64,000 bases of DNA from Brevundimonas sp. UBA6550 (GTDB lineage: Bacteria > Pseudomonadota > Alphaproteobacteria > Caulobacterales > Caulobacteraceae), in NCBI RefSeq assembly GCF_002434505.1, contig NZ_DJKE01000004.1:160428-224427 (forward strand), read 5' to 3'. A program made the translations under genes and the position numbers. Below the pieces are notes generated by a model. It was not told the DNA's origin. It saw nothing but the letters and a program-made list of their open reading frames with translations, and made no database searches. Shown here in pieces: positions 1-8,593 of the stretch (the first letter of the stretch is position 1; each line of letters begins with the position of its first letter).

Positions 1-357
1 TTCAATTCGGCGGGCAACAAGGCCGTCGGGTCGGCGTGGGAGGCGGTCGGTTACGGCATCTTCGTCACCTGGCTGGCCCTGGTCGCCCTGTCGGTGAAGA
101 CGGGAAACTGGTCGTGGATGGCGGTGATGCCGACGGCGGTGCTGGTCGCCTATGGCTCGGCCTGGATGATCGGCGCGGCCATGACCCGAACGCGCTGGAT
201 GTCGATGACCGCGATCTGCGCCTACGTCGGCGCCGTGGCGGTGGCCTGGTTCATCGACAGCCCGCTGATCTATCTGGTGTTCACCGCCATTCTGATCGCC
301 GTCGCCCTGGTTCCCGGTCTGATCCTCATGCGTCAGGAACCGGCGGGGGTTGTCTGA
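1..357 (+). CDS. Partial integral membrane protein (5' end outside the window)
   Basis: The reading frame is open from the first base, so the N-terminus lies to the left. The visible 118 residues contain three to four hydrophobic helices (for example around YGIFVTWLALVALSV, AVMPTAVLVAYGSAWMIGAA and LVFTAILIAVALVPGLIL), with short loops between. No catalytic motif is visible. It stops two bases before a small winged-helix regulator on the same strand, so the two are probably co-transcribed, an arrangement often seen for small regulator/membrane-protein pairs in Caulobacterales. The function is unknown; it is not a recognisable transporter from this fragment. Confidence 0.6.
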   Translation, partial: FNSAGNKAVGSAWEAVGYGIFVTWLALVALSVKTGNWSWMAVMPTAVLVAYGSAWMIGAAMTRTRWMSMTAICAYVGAVAVAWFIDSPLIYLVFTAILIAVALVPGLILMRQEPAGVV

Positions 358-359
358 GC

Positions 360-662
360 ATGGCGGACGATTTCGACATCGGCCGCATCGACGAGGTCAT
401 TCATGGGCGCATCCGCCTGGGGATCATGGCCTTCCTGTCGGGAGCCGACACGGCGGATTTCGCCACGCTGAAGGCGCGACTGCAGACCACGGACGGCAAT
501 CTGTCGGTCCATCTGCGCAAGCTGGAGGAGGCGGGCTTCGTCGCCGTGACCAAGAGTTTCAGGGGTCGAAAGCCCCTCACGGAGGCCAGTCTGACCGAGG
601 AAGGCCGCGCCGCCTTCGTGGCCTATCTGGATGCGATGGCGGGCCTGCTGCCCGCGCGGTGA
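360..662 (+). CDS. Small winged-helix transcriptional regulator (HTH_34/MarR-like)
   Basis: This 100-residue protein has the layout of the winged-helix DNA-binding family PF13601. Helix-turn-helix residues lie around FATLKARLQTTDGNLSVHLR, followed by KLEEAGFVAVTKSF and a basic wing (RGRKPLTEASLTEEG). The ATG lies two bases after the upstream membrane gene stop, and this start fits the known family length. A longer in-frame extension upstream overlaps the membrane gene and was not used. Members of the family usually regulate the adjacent membrane protein, but the target is not shown here. Confidence 0.8.
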   Translation: MADDFDIGRIDEVIHGRIRLGIMAFLSGADTADFATLKARLQTTDGNLSVHLRKLEEAGFVAVTKSFRGRKPLTEASLTEEGRAAFVAYLDAMAGLLPAR

Positions 663-683
663 AAACAGGGTAGAAGGCGGCGC

Positions 684-1463
684 ATGAGCGACCGCCTTCA
701 CGCCTTCGAGGCCATCGACAACTTTCGCGACTATGGCGACTACGCCACGGCGGCGGGGCGCCGCGTGCGGCACGGGCGGCTGTTCCGGTCGGCCCACCAT
801 GGGCGGGCGAGCGCGGCGGACCTGGAGCGGCTGGCGGCGCTGGACATCGGCGCGGTGGTCGACCTGCGCCGGCCCGGCGAGCGTCGCGACCAGCCGTCGC
901 GCCGGCCGGACGGCTGGTCGGGCCTGGTGATCGAGGGCGGGATCGACGACGGGGTGGAGGCGCCCCACATCACCTTTCTGAAAACCCAGGACCTGACGCC
1001 GGCGTCCGGTCGGCGGTTCATGCAGGACACCTATCGCCGCCTGCCGTTCGACGCGGCGCACAGGGATGTGTTCAGCCGCTATTTCCAGGCCCTGGCCGAT
1101 CAGGACCGACCTGTGCTGATCCACTGTGCGGCGGGCAAGGATCGGACGGGGTTCCTGGCCGCCCTGACCCATCATCTGCTGGGCGTGTCGCGCGACGACA
1201 TGGTCGAGGACTATCTGCTGACCAATGCGGCGGTGGACCTGGCCGGACGGGCGCCGTCGATCGCGCGGCAACTGCACAAGATGACCGGCCGTGTCGCCGC
1301 CGACGATGCGGTGGTGGCGTTCCTGGGCGTCGAGGCCGCCTATCTGGACGCAGCCTTGGCGGAGGTCGAGGCGCGACATGGCTCGGTCGAGGCCTATCTG
1401 CGCGACGCCTTGGGTGTCGACGCCGCCCGGCGCGACCGGATCGTGGAGCGGCTGTCGGCGTGA
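684..1463 (+). CDS. Tyrosine/serine protein phosphatase (Y_phosphatase3 family)
   Basis: The 259-residue product carries the cysteine phosphatase P-loop LIHCAAGKDRTGFLAAL near residues 144-160, with the catalytic Cys and invariant Arg. An N-terminal NFRDYGDYAT motif and the general-acid region are typical of PF13350 bacterial tyrosine phosphatases. No signal peptide is evident, so it is probably cytoplasmic. Its stop overlaps the GTG start of pabB (GTGA), indicating a shared transcript. Substrates of this family are poorly known; some act on phosphoinositides as well as phosphotyrosine. A second family member lies near 15.8 kb. Confidence 0.88.
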   Translation: MSDRLHAFEAIDNFRDYGDYATAAGRRVRHGRLFRSAHHGRASAADLERLAALDIGAVVDLRRPGERRDQPSRRPDGWSGLVIEGGIDDGVEAPHITFLKTQDLTPASGRRFMQDTYRRLPFDAAHRDVFSRYFQALADQDRPVLIHCAAGKDRTGFLAALTHHLLGVSRDDMVEDYLLTNAAVDLAGRAPSIARQLHKMTGRVAADDAVVAFLGVEAAYLDAALAEVEARHGSVEAYLRDALGVDAARRDRIVERLSA

Positions 1464-2773
1464 ACGATGTGCTGAGCCATCGGGTGGTGCGCAACGCCGG
1501 TTGGGTCGAGCCGGTTATGGTGGCGGCGGGATTGGCGGCGGACGGGACGGACGGGCTGCTGGCCTTGATTTCCGGCGGGGGTTCGGGCGAGCGCTGGTCG
1601 CACGTGGCGGCGCAGCCGGATCGGCTTCAGGTCGGGCCGGTTGGAGAGGCGGCGCTTTTCGATGCTCTGCGCGACCCCGCGTTCTCGGCGGGGACGGTGG
1701 GCCTGGCGGCCTATGACGCCGGGGCGCGGGCGGCGACGGGACCGCGCGGGGCGGTGTGGCCCGATCTGATGCTGGCCCGCTATCCGGCGATGCTGACCTT
1801 CGATCACCAGGCCCGCCGGGTTCAGGCGACCGGGCGAGGGGCGACGGCTGCGCAGGCCGAGGCGGCGGCGGATCGCGCGCTGGGCTGGCTGACCACCCCG
1901 CGCGCCGACCCGAAACCTGTCCCGCCAGCCGAAACCTTTCAGGCAGAGGCGTCGCCCGAAGCCTATCGCGCGGCCGTGGCCGATGTGGTGGACCGGATTG
2001 CGGCCGGCGAACTGTTCCAGGCCAATGTGGCGCGCGCCTGGTCGGGACGGCTGAGGCCGCAGGCCGATCCGTTCGACGTCTTTATGCGGCTGCAACAGGA
2101 TCGTGCCTCGCCCTTCGGCGCCTATTGGCGGGTCGGGGATCGGGCGCTGGTGTCCAACTCGCCCGAACTGTTTTTGAGCTTCGATCCGGCCAGCCGCCGC
2201 ATCGAGGCCCGGCCGATCAAGGGCACCCGGCCGCGCGATCCCGATCCGGCGCGCGACGCCGCCAATGCTGCGGACCTTTTGGCCAGCGCCAAGGACCGGG
2301 CCGAGAACCTGATGATCGTGGACCTGATGCGCAACGATCTGGCGCGCGCGTCCGAGCCGGGATCGGTGCAGGTGCAGGCCCTGTTCGCGGTCGAGCGGCA
2401 TCCGACCGTGCATCATCTGGTCTCGACCGTGACGGCGACGGCGCGGGCGGGGGCCGGCGCGGCGGAGCTTCTGGAGGCCACCTTTCCGCCCGGCTCGATC
2501 ACCGGCGCGCCCAAACATCAGGCGATGAAGGTGATCGCCGCCCATGAACCGCCGCGCGGCCCCTGGTGCGGATCGCTGTTCCTGATCGGCGAGGGCGGAT
2601 CGCTGACCGCCTCGGTGCTGATCCGCACGGCCGGGTTCGAGCGGACGGACGGGGTCTGGCGCTATCGCACCCTGGCCGGCGCCGGCATCGTCGCCGACAG
2701 CGATCCGGCCGCCGAGGAGGCCGAGACCGACGTCAAGATCTCGGCGATGCGCGAGGCCCTGATCGGGCGTTGA
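1460..2773 (+). CDS. pabB: Aminodeoxychorismate synthase component I (PabB)
   Basis: This 437-residue chorismate-binding enzyme makes 4-amino-4-deoxychorismate from chorismate and ammonia for folate synthesis. The C-terminal chorismate-binding domain shows PIKGTRPRDPDP, the MIVDLMRNDLAR block and the GSITGAPKHQAM block, all diagnostic of PabB/TrpE enzymes. PIKGT contains the Lys that marks PabB rather than TrpE. The N-terminal part is more divergent, as is usual. The GTG start overlaps the phosphatase stop codon. No pabA or pabC is adjacent, so the glutaminase subunit must be encoded elsewhere. Confidence 0.9.
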   Translation: MNDVLSHRVVRNAGWVEPVMVAAGLAADGTDGLLALISGGGSGERWSHVAAQPDRLQVGPVGEAALFDALRDPAFSAGTVGLAAYDAGARAATGPRGAVWPDLMLARYPAMLTFDHQARRVQATGRGATAAQAEAAADRALGWLTTPRADPKPVPPAETFQAEASPEAYRAAVADVVDRIAAGELFQANVARAWSGRLRPQADPFDVFMRLQQDRASPFGAYWRVGDRALVSNSPELFLSFDPASRRIEARPIKGTRPRDPDPARDAANAADLLASAKDRAENLMIVDLMRNDLARASEPGSVQVQALFAVERHPTVHHLVSTVTATARAGAGAAELLEATFPPGSITGAPKHQAMKVIAAHEPPRGPWCGSLFLIGEGGSLTASVLIRTAGFERTDGVWRYRTLAGAGIVADSDPAAEEAETDVKISAMREALIGR

Positions 2774-2782
2774 GCCTGCGGA

Positions 2783-3313
2783 TCAGCAGGTGCTGCAGGC
2801 GATGACGTCGGCCGTGCGCGGGCGCAAGTAGGCCATTCGCTCGAACCGCGTGAAATAGGGCGCGACCATATCGAACGGCGACGAATAGTCATAGTTGGCC
2901 TCGGCCACGATGACGGACTCCCCGGCCGCCAGCATATCGGACGGGATCTTGGCGTCGGCTACCGTCAGTTTGCCGGCGACGCCCCGGCTCACGCTCCAAT
3001 CGACCCTGTAGGTGGTCGTATCGACGCGGGTGACGCTGCTGACCCTCTGCGTCAGGGGCGTGTTGGAGAACGGCCTGATGATCTGATCGCCGATGGCGAA
3101 GATGTCTGTGATCTGCGTCTTGGTCACCGTGTCGTTCTGCGACACCAGGTCCGCGACCATGGAGGCCACGTGGCCTGTGCGCTTCAGCGCCATATAGCCC
3201 TGACAGTATTCCACCATGCCGAAGTACAAAAGGATCAGAACGGGGGCCAGGAAGGCGAACTCCACCGCCGCGGCGCCGCGCGTGTTTTTCGCCAGTTGTC
3301 CAAGACACATCAT
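2783..3313 (-). CDS. TadE/TadG-like pilus assembly protein
   Basis: The 176-residue protein begins with a short basic segment and RGAAAVEFAFLAPVLILLYFG, the TadE signature: a prepilin-like Glu in a hydrophobic helix. The remainder is extracytoplasmic and ends in a Cys-rich tail (ACSTC). The start used is the ATG that overlaps the upstream gene stop (ATGA); a much longer in-frame extension overlaps that gene and is rejected. TadE-like pseudopilins are processed by the prepilin peptidase CpaA and are needed for Flp pilus assembly. It forms a minus-strand cluster with the next two genes, divergent from pilA. Confidence 0.85.
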   Translation of the reverse strand: MMCLGQLAKNTRGAAAVEFAFLAPVLILLYFGMVEYCQGYMALKRTGHVASMVADLVSQNDTVTKTQITDIFAIGDQIIRPFSNTPLTQRVSSVTRVDTTTYRVDWSVSRGVAGKLTVADAKIPSDMLAAGESVIVAEANYDYSSPFDMVAPYFTRFERMAYLRPRTADVIACSTC

Positions 3314-3870
3314 GTGGCGGCCGACTTCGTCCAGGGCTCGTTGCGGAAGGCCGTCGCCGACATCAGCAGCACCTTGCCCGCCCCGACGCGGGAGGTGGCC
3401 TGGTTGAGCAGGGGCGTGATCAGCGGATGGACGTACCAGACGCGCACCAGCACAAGATCGCCCGGATTGCCCCCGTCGTAGATGGCCTTGGTCGGGTCGA
3501 TCTGGCCGTTGGTGATCGGCTCGGGCGGATCGGGCGCGGCGAACTGAGGGATGACGCGCACATCGACGGTGGCGCGGCTGGCGCAATCGGTCTTGAACAG
3601 CGTCATCCGGTCGCAAAGTTCTGACTTGAAACGGGCGGCCGTGAACTTCTGCTGATCGGCCTGACCCGTCCGCACCAGGCGGCCTGACTGTGTCGTCGCC
3701 GTTTCCAGCATGGAATCGATCACGAACACCATGCCCAGTTCCAGGATGGCGAAAATCATCATCAGGAAGGGGATCGCCACCATGGCGAACTCGATCGCGG
3801 CGACGCCCTCGCGCCCCTGACGGCGGCGTGCGCGCCGCATCCAGGCCGCCAGAAGGGTGCGCGCGATCAT
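3310..3870 (-). CDS. TadE-like minor pilin/pilus assembly protein
   Basis: This 186-residue protein has an Arg-rich N-terminus, then EGVAAIEFAMVAIPFLMMIF, a type IVb pseudopilin helix with the conserved Glu, and a roughly 130-residue periplasmic domain containing a Cys pair. It is a paralogue-like neighbour of the preceding TadE gene and is translationally coupled to it by a 4-base overlap. In Caulobacter the pilus locus has a similar flanking pair of TadE-family genes; exact one-to-one equivalence cannot be established here. Confidence 0.85.
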   Translation of the reverse strand: MIARTLLAAWMRRARRRQGREGVAAIEFAMVAIPFLMMIFAILELGMVFVIDSMLETATTQSGRLVRTGQADQQKFTAARFKSELCDRMTLFKTDCASRATVDVRVIPQFAAPDPPEPITNGQIDPTKAIYDGGNPGDLVLVRVWYVHPLITPLLNQATSRVGAGKVLLMSATAFRNEPWTKSAAT

Positions 3871-3880
3871 GGCCGGCGGA

Positions 3881-4282
3881 TCAGGGCGCGATCGGGGCGG
3901 CGGCGGGCGCGCTGCGGACGCTGGGCGAGCAGGAGGCGCCGCAGGTCATTTCCGTCGCCTGGGCGCCGCGCCAGACACGCACCGAGCCGGTCGCGCCGCC
4001 CGAGACCACGATTTCGCGCTGGAACAGGGTGCGGCCCACGCCGTCGACGGCGACCACCTCGGTCACCCCATAGCCCTTGCCGACGATGAACAGAGTGTTG
4101 GCGTCCACCATGGAGACGTCGGCGATCTGGGGGTTGGCGACGATGATGGAGGCGGCGGCCCCGCGCAGCTGAACGCGGGCGGAGCGGTCGATCTCGACGT
4201 TCAGCGCCCCGTCCTGGGCGTTGGCGAGGACAGGGGCGGCCAACAGGGCGGCGGCCAGAAGAACGGCGGGGATGCGAGACAT
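3881..4282 (-). CDS. Secreted pilus assembly protein with secretin N-domain
   Basis: A signal peptide (MSRIPAVLLAAALLAAPVLANAQ) precedes about 110 residues that match the N-terminal domain of type II/III secretins (PF13629), with LRGAAASIIVANPQIADVSM and a GVTEVVAVDG turn. It resembles the first domain of CpaC but lacks the secretin barrel. This 133-residue start was chosen for its signal peptide; an upstream in-frame ATG would add 40 residues of non-family sequence. It is the first gene of the minus-strand pilus cluster and probably helps the CpaC channel in the outer membrane or periplasm. Confidence 0.8.
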   Translation of the reverse strand: MSRIPAVLLAAALLAAPVLANAQDGALNVEIDRSARVQLRGAAASIIVANPQIADVSMVDANTLFIVGKGYGVTEVVAVDGVGRTLFQREIVVSGGATGSVRVWRGAQATEMTCGASCSPSVRSAPAAAPIAP

Positions 4283-4384
4283 CGGCGGCTCTGAAACAAC
4301 GGCGCGTGCGGACGCGGACACGCGCATGATGGCCCAGCGATCCTCAACAAAGGCTGAAGCCCGAGAATGAGAATTTTCTTTGGT

Positions 4385-4414
4385 GAATCCGCGCGTAACC
4401 AAACCTCGTGACTC
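4385..4414. promoter_or_regulatory. Two GANTC (CcrM) sites upstream of pilA
   Basis: GAATC (4385-4389) and GACTC (4410-4414) lie 107-136 bases before the pilA start, in the 238-base region between pilA and the divergent pilus cluster. In Caulobacterales, CcrM methylates GANTC and GcrA activates many promoters at methylated sites. A role here is inferred; no perfect CtrA box (TTAA-N7-TTAA) was found in the same stretch. Confidence 0.4.
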
Positions 4415-4520
4415 AGATTTAACGGGGGTGCGGCATTGTGATCCTGCGTTTGGGGGTCAAGCGGGCTACCGGCTCCCCCCGCCAAGTTGCTCGCTGGACC
4501 ATTTGAAAAGGACTATCCCC

Positions 4521-4697
4521 ATGACCAAGTTCATCTCGCGCTTCGCCAAAGACGAATCGGGCGCCACCGCCATCGAATACGGCCTGATCGCCGCCCTGGT
4601 CGCCGTCGCCCTGATCGGCGTTCTGGGCACGATGAGCGGCAAGATCAGCGCTCTGTTCGGACGTATCGGCACCGCTCTGGATGGCGCGGCGAAGTAA
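4521..4697 (+). CDS. pilA: Flp/Fap-type major pilin PilA
   Basis: This 58-residue type IVb prepilin has a short leader ending in DESG, cleavage before ATAIEYGLIAALVAVALIGV, and the invariant Glu+5/Tyr+6 pair. A good ribosome site (AAAAGGA) sits about ten bases before the ATG. It is the main subunit of the polar Flp pilus assembled by the downstream cpa genes. A strong hairpin terminator follows, so the abundant pilin message is probably separate from cpaA, as is usual in tad loci. Confidence 0.95.
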   Translation: MTKFISRFAKDESGATAIEYGLIAALVAVALIGVLGTMSGKISALFGRIGTALDGAAK

Positions 4698-4720
4698 CGT
4701 CTGAAATATCCTTTGTGGGA

Positions 4721-4750
4721 GGGCCGGAACTGAAAAGCTCCGGCCCTTTT
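4721..4750 (+). terminator. Rho-independent terminator after pilA
   Basis: An 8-bp perfect stem (GGGCCGGA / TCCGGCCC) with a 10-base loop is followed directly by TTTT. It lies 23 bases after the pilA stop and before cpaA, and probably separates high-level pilin transcription from the cpa operon. Confidence 0.8.
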
Positions 4751-4777
4751 CGCATGGCGGAAACCCAACCTTAAGTC

Positions 4778-5317
4778 ATGTCCGACAGTATGGCGGTCAT
4801 GGACATTCTGCTGCTCATCCTGCTGGGCGTCTTTCCGGCCCTGATCATCGTCGGGGGTCTGCACGACCTGATCACGATGAAGATTCCAAACTGGATTTCG
4901 CTGGCCCTGATCGGCGCCTTCTTCCCGACGGCGCTTCTGGTCGGCGTGGGGCCGATGGACATCGCCATTCACCTCGGCGTCGGCGTCGTCGCGCTGATGA
5001 TCGGGATGGGGATGTTCGCCCTGAACTGGATCGGAGGCGGCGACGCCAAGCTGCTGGCGGCCAGCTGTCTATGGATGGGGCTGAGCGGCGTGGCGCCCTT
5101 CCTGTTGTGGACGGGGGTGGCGGGCGGGCTGTTCTGTCTGTTGCTGATCATGGCGCGCCAATATTTCCCCATGGTCGCGCCCTCGGTGTCGCAAGGATGG
5201 GTCGTCAATCTGATGCAGCCCAAGGGCGACATCCCCTACGGCGTCGCCATCGCCATCGGCGCCTTGATGGCCCTGCCCGAGAGCGGACTGGTTCTGGCTT
5301 ATGCATCAGGACGTTAA
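4778..5317 (+). CDS. cpaA: Prepilin peptidase CpaA (A24 family)
   Basis: The 179-residue polytopic protein belongs to the TadV/CpaA aspartic prepilin peptidases. The two catalytic aspartates are visible: one in HDLITMKIPN (about residue 30) and one in the GGGDAK motif (about residue 88). Six hydrophobic segments are apparent. It lacks the N-terminal methyltransferase domain of PilD enzymes, as expected for the tad type. It cleaves the leaders of PilA and the TadE-like pseudopilins at the inner membrane. Met5 and Met8 are alternative starts. Confidence 0.92.
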   Translation: MSDSMAVMDILLLILLGVFPALIIVGGLHDLITMKIPNWISLALIGAFFPTALLVGVGPMDIAIHLGVGVVALMIGMGMFALNWIGGGDAKLLAASCLWMGLSGVAPFLLWTGVAGGLFCLLLIMARQYFPMVAPSVSQGWVVNLMQPKGDIPYGVAIAIGALMALPESGLVLAYASGR

Positions 5318-5435
5318 GGCCAAGCTGACCGGCGTTCTGCGCTTAGGAAGCGTTAACCGATAGGCGGCATGATCGTTAACGGTAGGCGTCGGGGACTGAA
5401 TCCGCGACTCAGGGCGCCAGCCGGAGACATCCTGG

Positions 5436-6353
5436 ATGAAGCCCGCCCGTATCGTCGTTCTGTGCATCGCCGCCGTATCGGCCATCGGCCTGGCCTTGGT
5501 GGTCCGGGCCATGGGATCGTCGTCCAATGCGCCATCCGCGCCCGCCGCCGCCGCGCCCGTCGAGGTTCGGCCGATGGCCAAGGTTCTGGTCGCCGCCACG
5601 GATCTGCAGCCCGGCAAACGCATCACCGAGGCCGATCTGTCCTGGAAGGACTGGCCCGTAGACGAGGTTGCGCCGGTCTTCATCACCGATGGCGCGACGC
5701 CCGTTTCAGCCCGTCCCGCCGCCGACAACGCCGCTCAGAAGGCCGCCGGGGCGGTGGAACGGGTCGCCAAGGCGGCGACCGAAATCGCCGGGACCGGCGC
5801 CAAGTCCGACTATATCGGCGCCGTGGTCCGCGAACCCATCCTGGCCGGAGAACCGATCCTGGCGCGCAAGATCGTGCGCGCCGGCGACAGCGGCTATATG
5901 GCCGCCTATCTGGAGCCTGGAATGCGGGCCATGGCCATCGCCGTGACGGTGGAATCGGCGGCAGGCGGCTTCATCCTGCCCGGTGATCGGGTCGATGTGG
6001 TCATGACCGCCGAAGTTAATCGCGACGGCGGCGTCGAGGGCGGCTCCAAGTCCAAATACGTATCCGGCGTCGTTCTGCAGAACATCAAGGTCCTGGCGAT
6101 CGACCAGGCCACGCGGGTCGGCGACGACGCCCAGGCCGTGGTCGGCGCGACCGCCACCCTGGAGGTTCGTCCGCAGGACGCCGTCCTGGTGGCGCAGGCC
6201 AAGTCGGAAGGCGAACTGTCCCTGTCGCTGAGGTCCTACGCCGACACCGCCGGTCCGTCCGGCGCCACGCGCAGACCTGCAGCCGGCCAGTCCCGCCCTC
6301 AGGCCGTGCGCATCTATCGCGGCGGCGCGCCGGAAGTGGTGGCCGTGCCATGA
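5436..6353 (+). CDS. cpaB: Flp pilus assembly protein CpaB
   Basis: This 305-residue RcpC/CpaB-family protein has one N-terminal membrane helix (IVVLCIAAVSAIGLALVV). An SAF-like domain follows (KVLVAATDLQPGKRITEADL and later GDRVDVVMTAE), with a Pro/Ala-rich linker and a C-terminal VRIYRGG motif. CpaB is a periplasmic, probably peptidoglycan-facing partner of the CpaC secretin. Its stop overlaps the cpaC start (ATGA). Confidence 0.92.
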   Translation: MKPARIVVLCIAAVSAIGLALVVRAMGSSSNAPSAPAAAAPVEVRPMAKVLVAATDLQPGKRITEADLSWKDWPVDEVAPVFITDGATPVSARPAADNAAQKAAGAVERVAKAATEIAGTGAKSDYIGAVVREPILAGEPILARKIVRAGDSGYMAAYLEPGMRAMAIAVTVESAAGGFILPGDRVDVVMTAEVNRDGGVEGGSKSKYVSGVVLQNIKVLAIDQATRVGDDAQAVVGATATLEVRPQDAVLVAQAKSEGELSLSLRSYADTAGPSGATRRPAAGQSRPQAVRIYRGGAPEVVAVP

Positions 6354-7903
6354 AAGTCGATCCGATGCGCCGCTTCTCCAGGCACAAGACCGCCGCCATC
6401 GTCTGCGCCGTTCTGGCCGGCCTGGCCGTCGCGCCGGCCGGCGTGGCCCAGACCCGCGCGGCCTTGTCGATGGGGGCGGCCCCGCAACTGATCAATCTGC
6501 CGCGCGGGACCTCCTTCGCCGTGGATCTGCCGGCGGACGCGCGCGACGTGATCGTCTCCAACCCGCAGGTGGCCGAGGCCATGCTGCATTCGCCGCGCCG
6601 CATCACCGTCATCGGCGTCGCGCCGGGCGAAACCGATGCGGTCTTCCTCGACGCCGCCGGACGCACCATCCTGAGCCTGCGGGTGCGGGTGGACGCCGGC
6701 ACCAGCGCGCTTCAGGACACGCTGAACCGCATGATGCCCGGCAGCCAGGTCAGGGCCGAGGCCGTCAACGACAGCATCATCCTAAGCGGCGTGGCGGAAA
6801 ACCCGGCCGTCTCGGCGCAGGCGACGCGCATCGCCACCGCCTTCGTCTCCGCCCCCGAAAAGGTGCTGAACCTGATCACGGTGCCGGGTTCCGACCAGGT
6901 GACGCTGAAGGTCCGCGTGGTCGAGGTGCAGCGCAACGTCATCAAACAGCTGGGTTTCAACACCTCGGCCGTGGTCGGGCGGCTGGGCGACACCCAATGG
7001 CTGCTGGGCAGCGCCGCCACCTGGGGCATCAACGGGAGCCTGCTGGGTGGGATCAGCGCCGGCACGTCGATCGACACGACAAAGAACTATCAGCTGCAGG
7101 TTCCCTGCGTCGGCCCCGGCTGGCAGCCTGGGGCGCTTTGCCCGGTGACTGTGAATGGCGGCGCGCCTGGAGACCCGGCGAACTGGAACACCGCCCAGCC
7201 CGGCACGGGCCCTGGCTCCGATGGGCTGAACAAGGGCGAGGCCATGCTCAAGGCGTTCGAGCGGGTCGGCCTGCTGCGCACCCTGGCCGAACCGAACCTG
7301 ACCTCGGTCAACGGCGAGGCCGCCAGCTTCCTGGCCGGCGGCGAGTTCCCCGTGCCGACCAGCCGCGACGCTCAAGGCCAGATCACCGTCGAATACAAGC
7401 CATATGGCGTCGGTCTGGCCTTCCGTCCGATCGTGCTTTCGGGCGGCCGCATCAGCCTGCAGGTCAAGGTCGAGGTGTCCGAACTGTCGTCCCAGGGCGG
7501 CCTGACCATCGGCGCGGGCACGGCGTCGTCCATCACCCTGCCAGGGCTGACGGTCCGGCGCAGCGAGAACACCATCGAAATCCCCTCGGGCGGCTCCATG
7601 ATGATCGCCGGCCTGCTTCAGGAAAACAGCCGTCAGGCCATCGATTCCCTGCCTGGCGTCACCAATCTGCCGGTCCTGGGCCAGCTGTTCCGGTCGCGCG
7701 ACTATCTGATGGGCGAGACCGAGCTTGTGGTGATCGTGGAGCCTTATATCGTCAGTCCGACGTCGCCCGATCGGATGCAGACGCCTGCGGACGGCCTGCG
7801 CATCGCGTCGGACAGCCAGACCATTCTCTTTGGCCAGTTGAACCAGGTCTATGGGCTGCCGAACGCGCCCCCGGCCGGTTCGGTCGGCTATGTGATCGAG
7901 TGA
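6350..7903 (+). CDS. cpaC: Flp pilus secretin CpaC
   Basis: The 517-residue outer-membrane secretin has a signal peptide, then a pilus-assembly N-domain (LINLPRGTSFAVDLPADARD), a BON-like segment and a C-terminal secretin domain with VKVRVVEVQRN, VNGEAASFLAGGEFPVP and ETELVVIVEPYIV. It forms the pore through which the Flp pilus exits. The ATG overlaps the cpaB stop. A second copy of the N-domain is encoded as a separate protein on the other side of pilA. Confidence 0.95.
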   Translation: MKVDPMRRFSRHKTAAIVCAVLAGLAVAPAGVAQTRAALSMGAAPQLINLPRGTSFAVDLPADARDVIVSNPQVAEAMLHSPRRITVIGVAPGETDAVFLDAAGRTILSLRVRVDAGTSALQDTLNRMMPGSQVRAEAVNDSIILSGVAENPAVSAQATRIATAFVSAPEKVLNLITVPGSDQVTLKVRVVEVQRNVIKQLGFNTSAVVGRLGDTQWLLGSAATWGINGSLLGGISAGTSIDTTKNYQLQVPCVGPGWQPGALCPVTVNGGAPGDPANWNTAQPGTGPGSDGLNKGEAMLKAFERVGLLRTLAEPNLTSVNGEAASFLAGGEFPVPTSRDAQGQITVEYKPYGVGLAFRPIVLSGGRISLQVKVEVSELSSQGGLTIGAGTASSITLPGLTVRRSENTIEIPSGGSMMIAGLLQENSRQAIDSLPGVTNLPVLGQLFRSRDYLMGETELVVIVEPYIVSPTSPDRMQTPADGLRIASDSQTILFGQLNQVYGLPNAPPAGSVGYVIE

Positions 7904-7911
7904 GCGCCCGC

Positions 7912-8589
7912 ATGATCCGCACCCCGATTATCGCTCTTGCGACCCTTTCCGCCCTGGCCCTGGGCGCCTGCGTCGGCGGGCCGGCCAGCCTTGGCGGCGA
8001 GCCGCCGCTGACGCCGACCTCGCGCTATGCGCTGCAGGTGGAGCCGAACCTGGATCGGATCGCCCTGGCCGTTCATGACGCCGGTCTGTCGGCCACCCAG
8101 AACGCCGCGCTTCGGGCCCTGATCGACCGCTACGCCCGGGCCGAGGGCGGGCCGCTGGTGATCGAAACGCCGGCCGGCGCCGATCCCGTCGCCCTCAGCC
8201 AGGCCTACGCCGTCCAGGCGGCCCTGTCCGCCTGGGGCGTGCCCGCCGACAGCATCCGCCTGGTCAGCTACGCCGCGCCCGATCCTCGCGCGCCGGTGGT
8301 CGTGGGTTTCGAGACCCTGCGCGCCGTGGTGCCCCAGTGCGGGCGCAACTGGGGCAATCTGAGCCGGTCTGGCGACAACCAGTCCGCCTCCAACTTCGGC
8401 TGTGCGATCACCGCCAATCTGGCCGCCCAGATCGCCGATCCGCGCGACATCCAGCAGCCGCGCGCCATGACGCCCGCCGACGCCAGCCGCCGCACCGTGG
8501 TCTTCGACCAGTACCGCGCCGGCAAGCAGACTGCGGCCGAGGCGGAAACCCTGGTGCGTGAGACCGCCGTCTCCCGCGCGGTGAACTGA
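7912..8589 (+). CDS. cpaD: Pilus assembly lipoprotein CpaD
   Basis: This 225-residue protein begins with a lipoprotein signal whose lipobox is LALGAC, followed by the CpaD family domain (PF09476) with VPQCGRNWGNLSR and NFGCAITANLAAQIADPRD. CpaD is an outer-membrane lipoprotein that supports CpaC. An in-frame GTG four codons upstream overlaps the cpaC stop and could also be the start; the ATG was chosen because it places the signal peptide at the N-terminus. Confidence 0.92.
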   Translation: MIRTPIIALATLSALALGACVGGPASLGGEPPLTPTSRYALQVEPNLDRIALAVHDAGLSATQNAALRALIDRYARAEGGPLVIETPAGADPVALSQAYAVQAALSAWGVPADSIRLVSYAAPDPRAPVVVGFETLRAVVPQCGRNWGNLSRSGDNQSASNFGCAITANLAAQIADPRDIQQPRAMTPADASRRTVVFDQYRAGKQTAAEAETLVRETAVSRAVN

Positions 8590-8593
8590 AACC

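Noticed and set aside
1394..2545. A 383-codon minus-strand frame opposite pabB
   Set aside because: Antisense to a clear PabB enzyme; Arg/Gly-rich shadow product.
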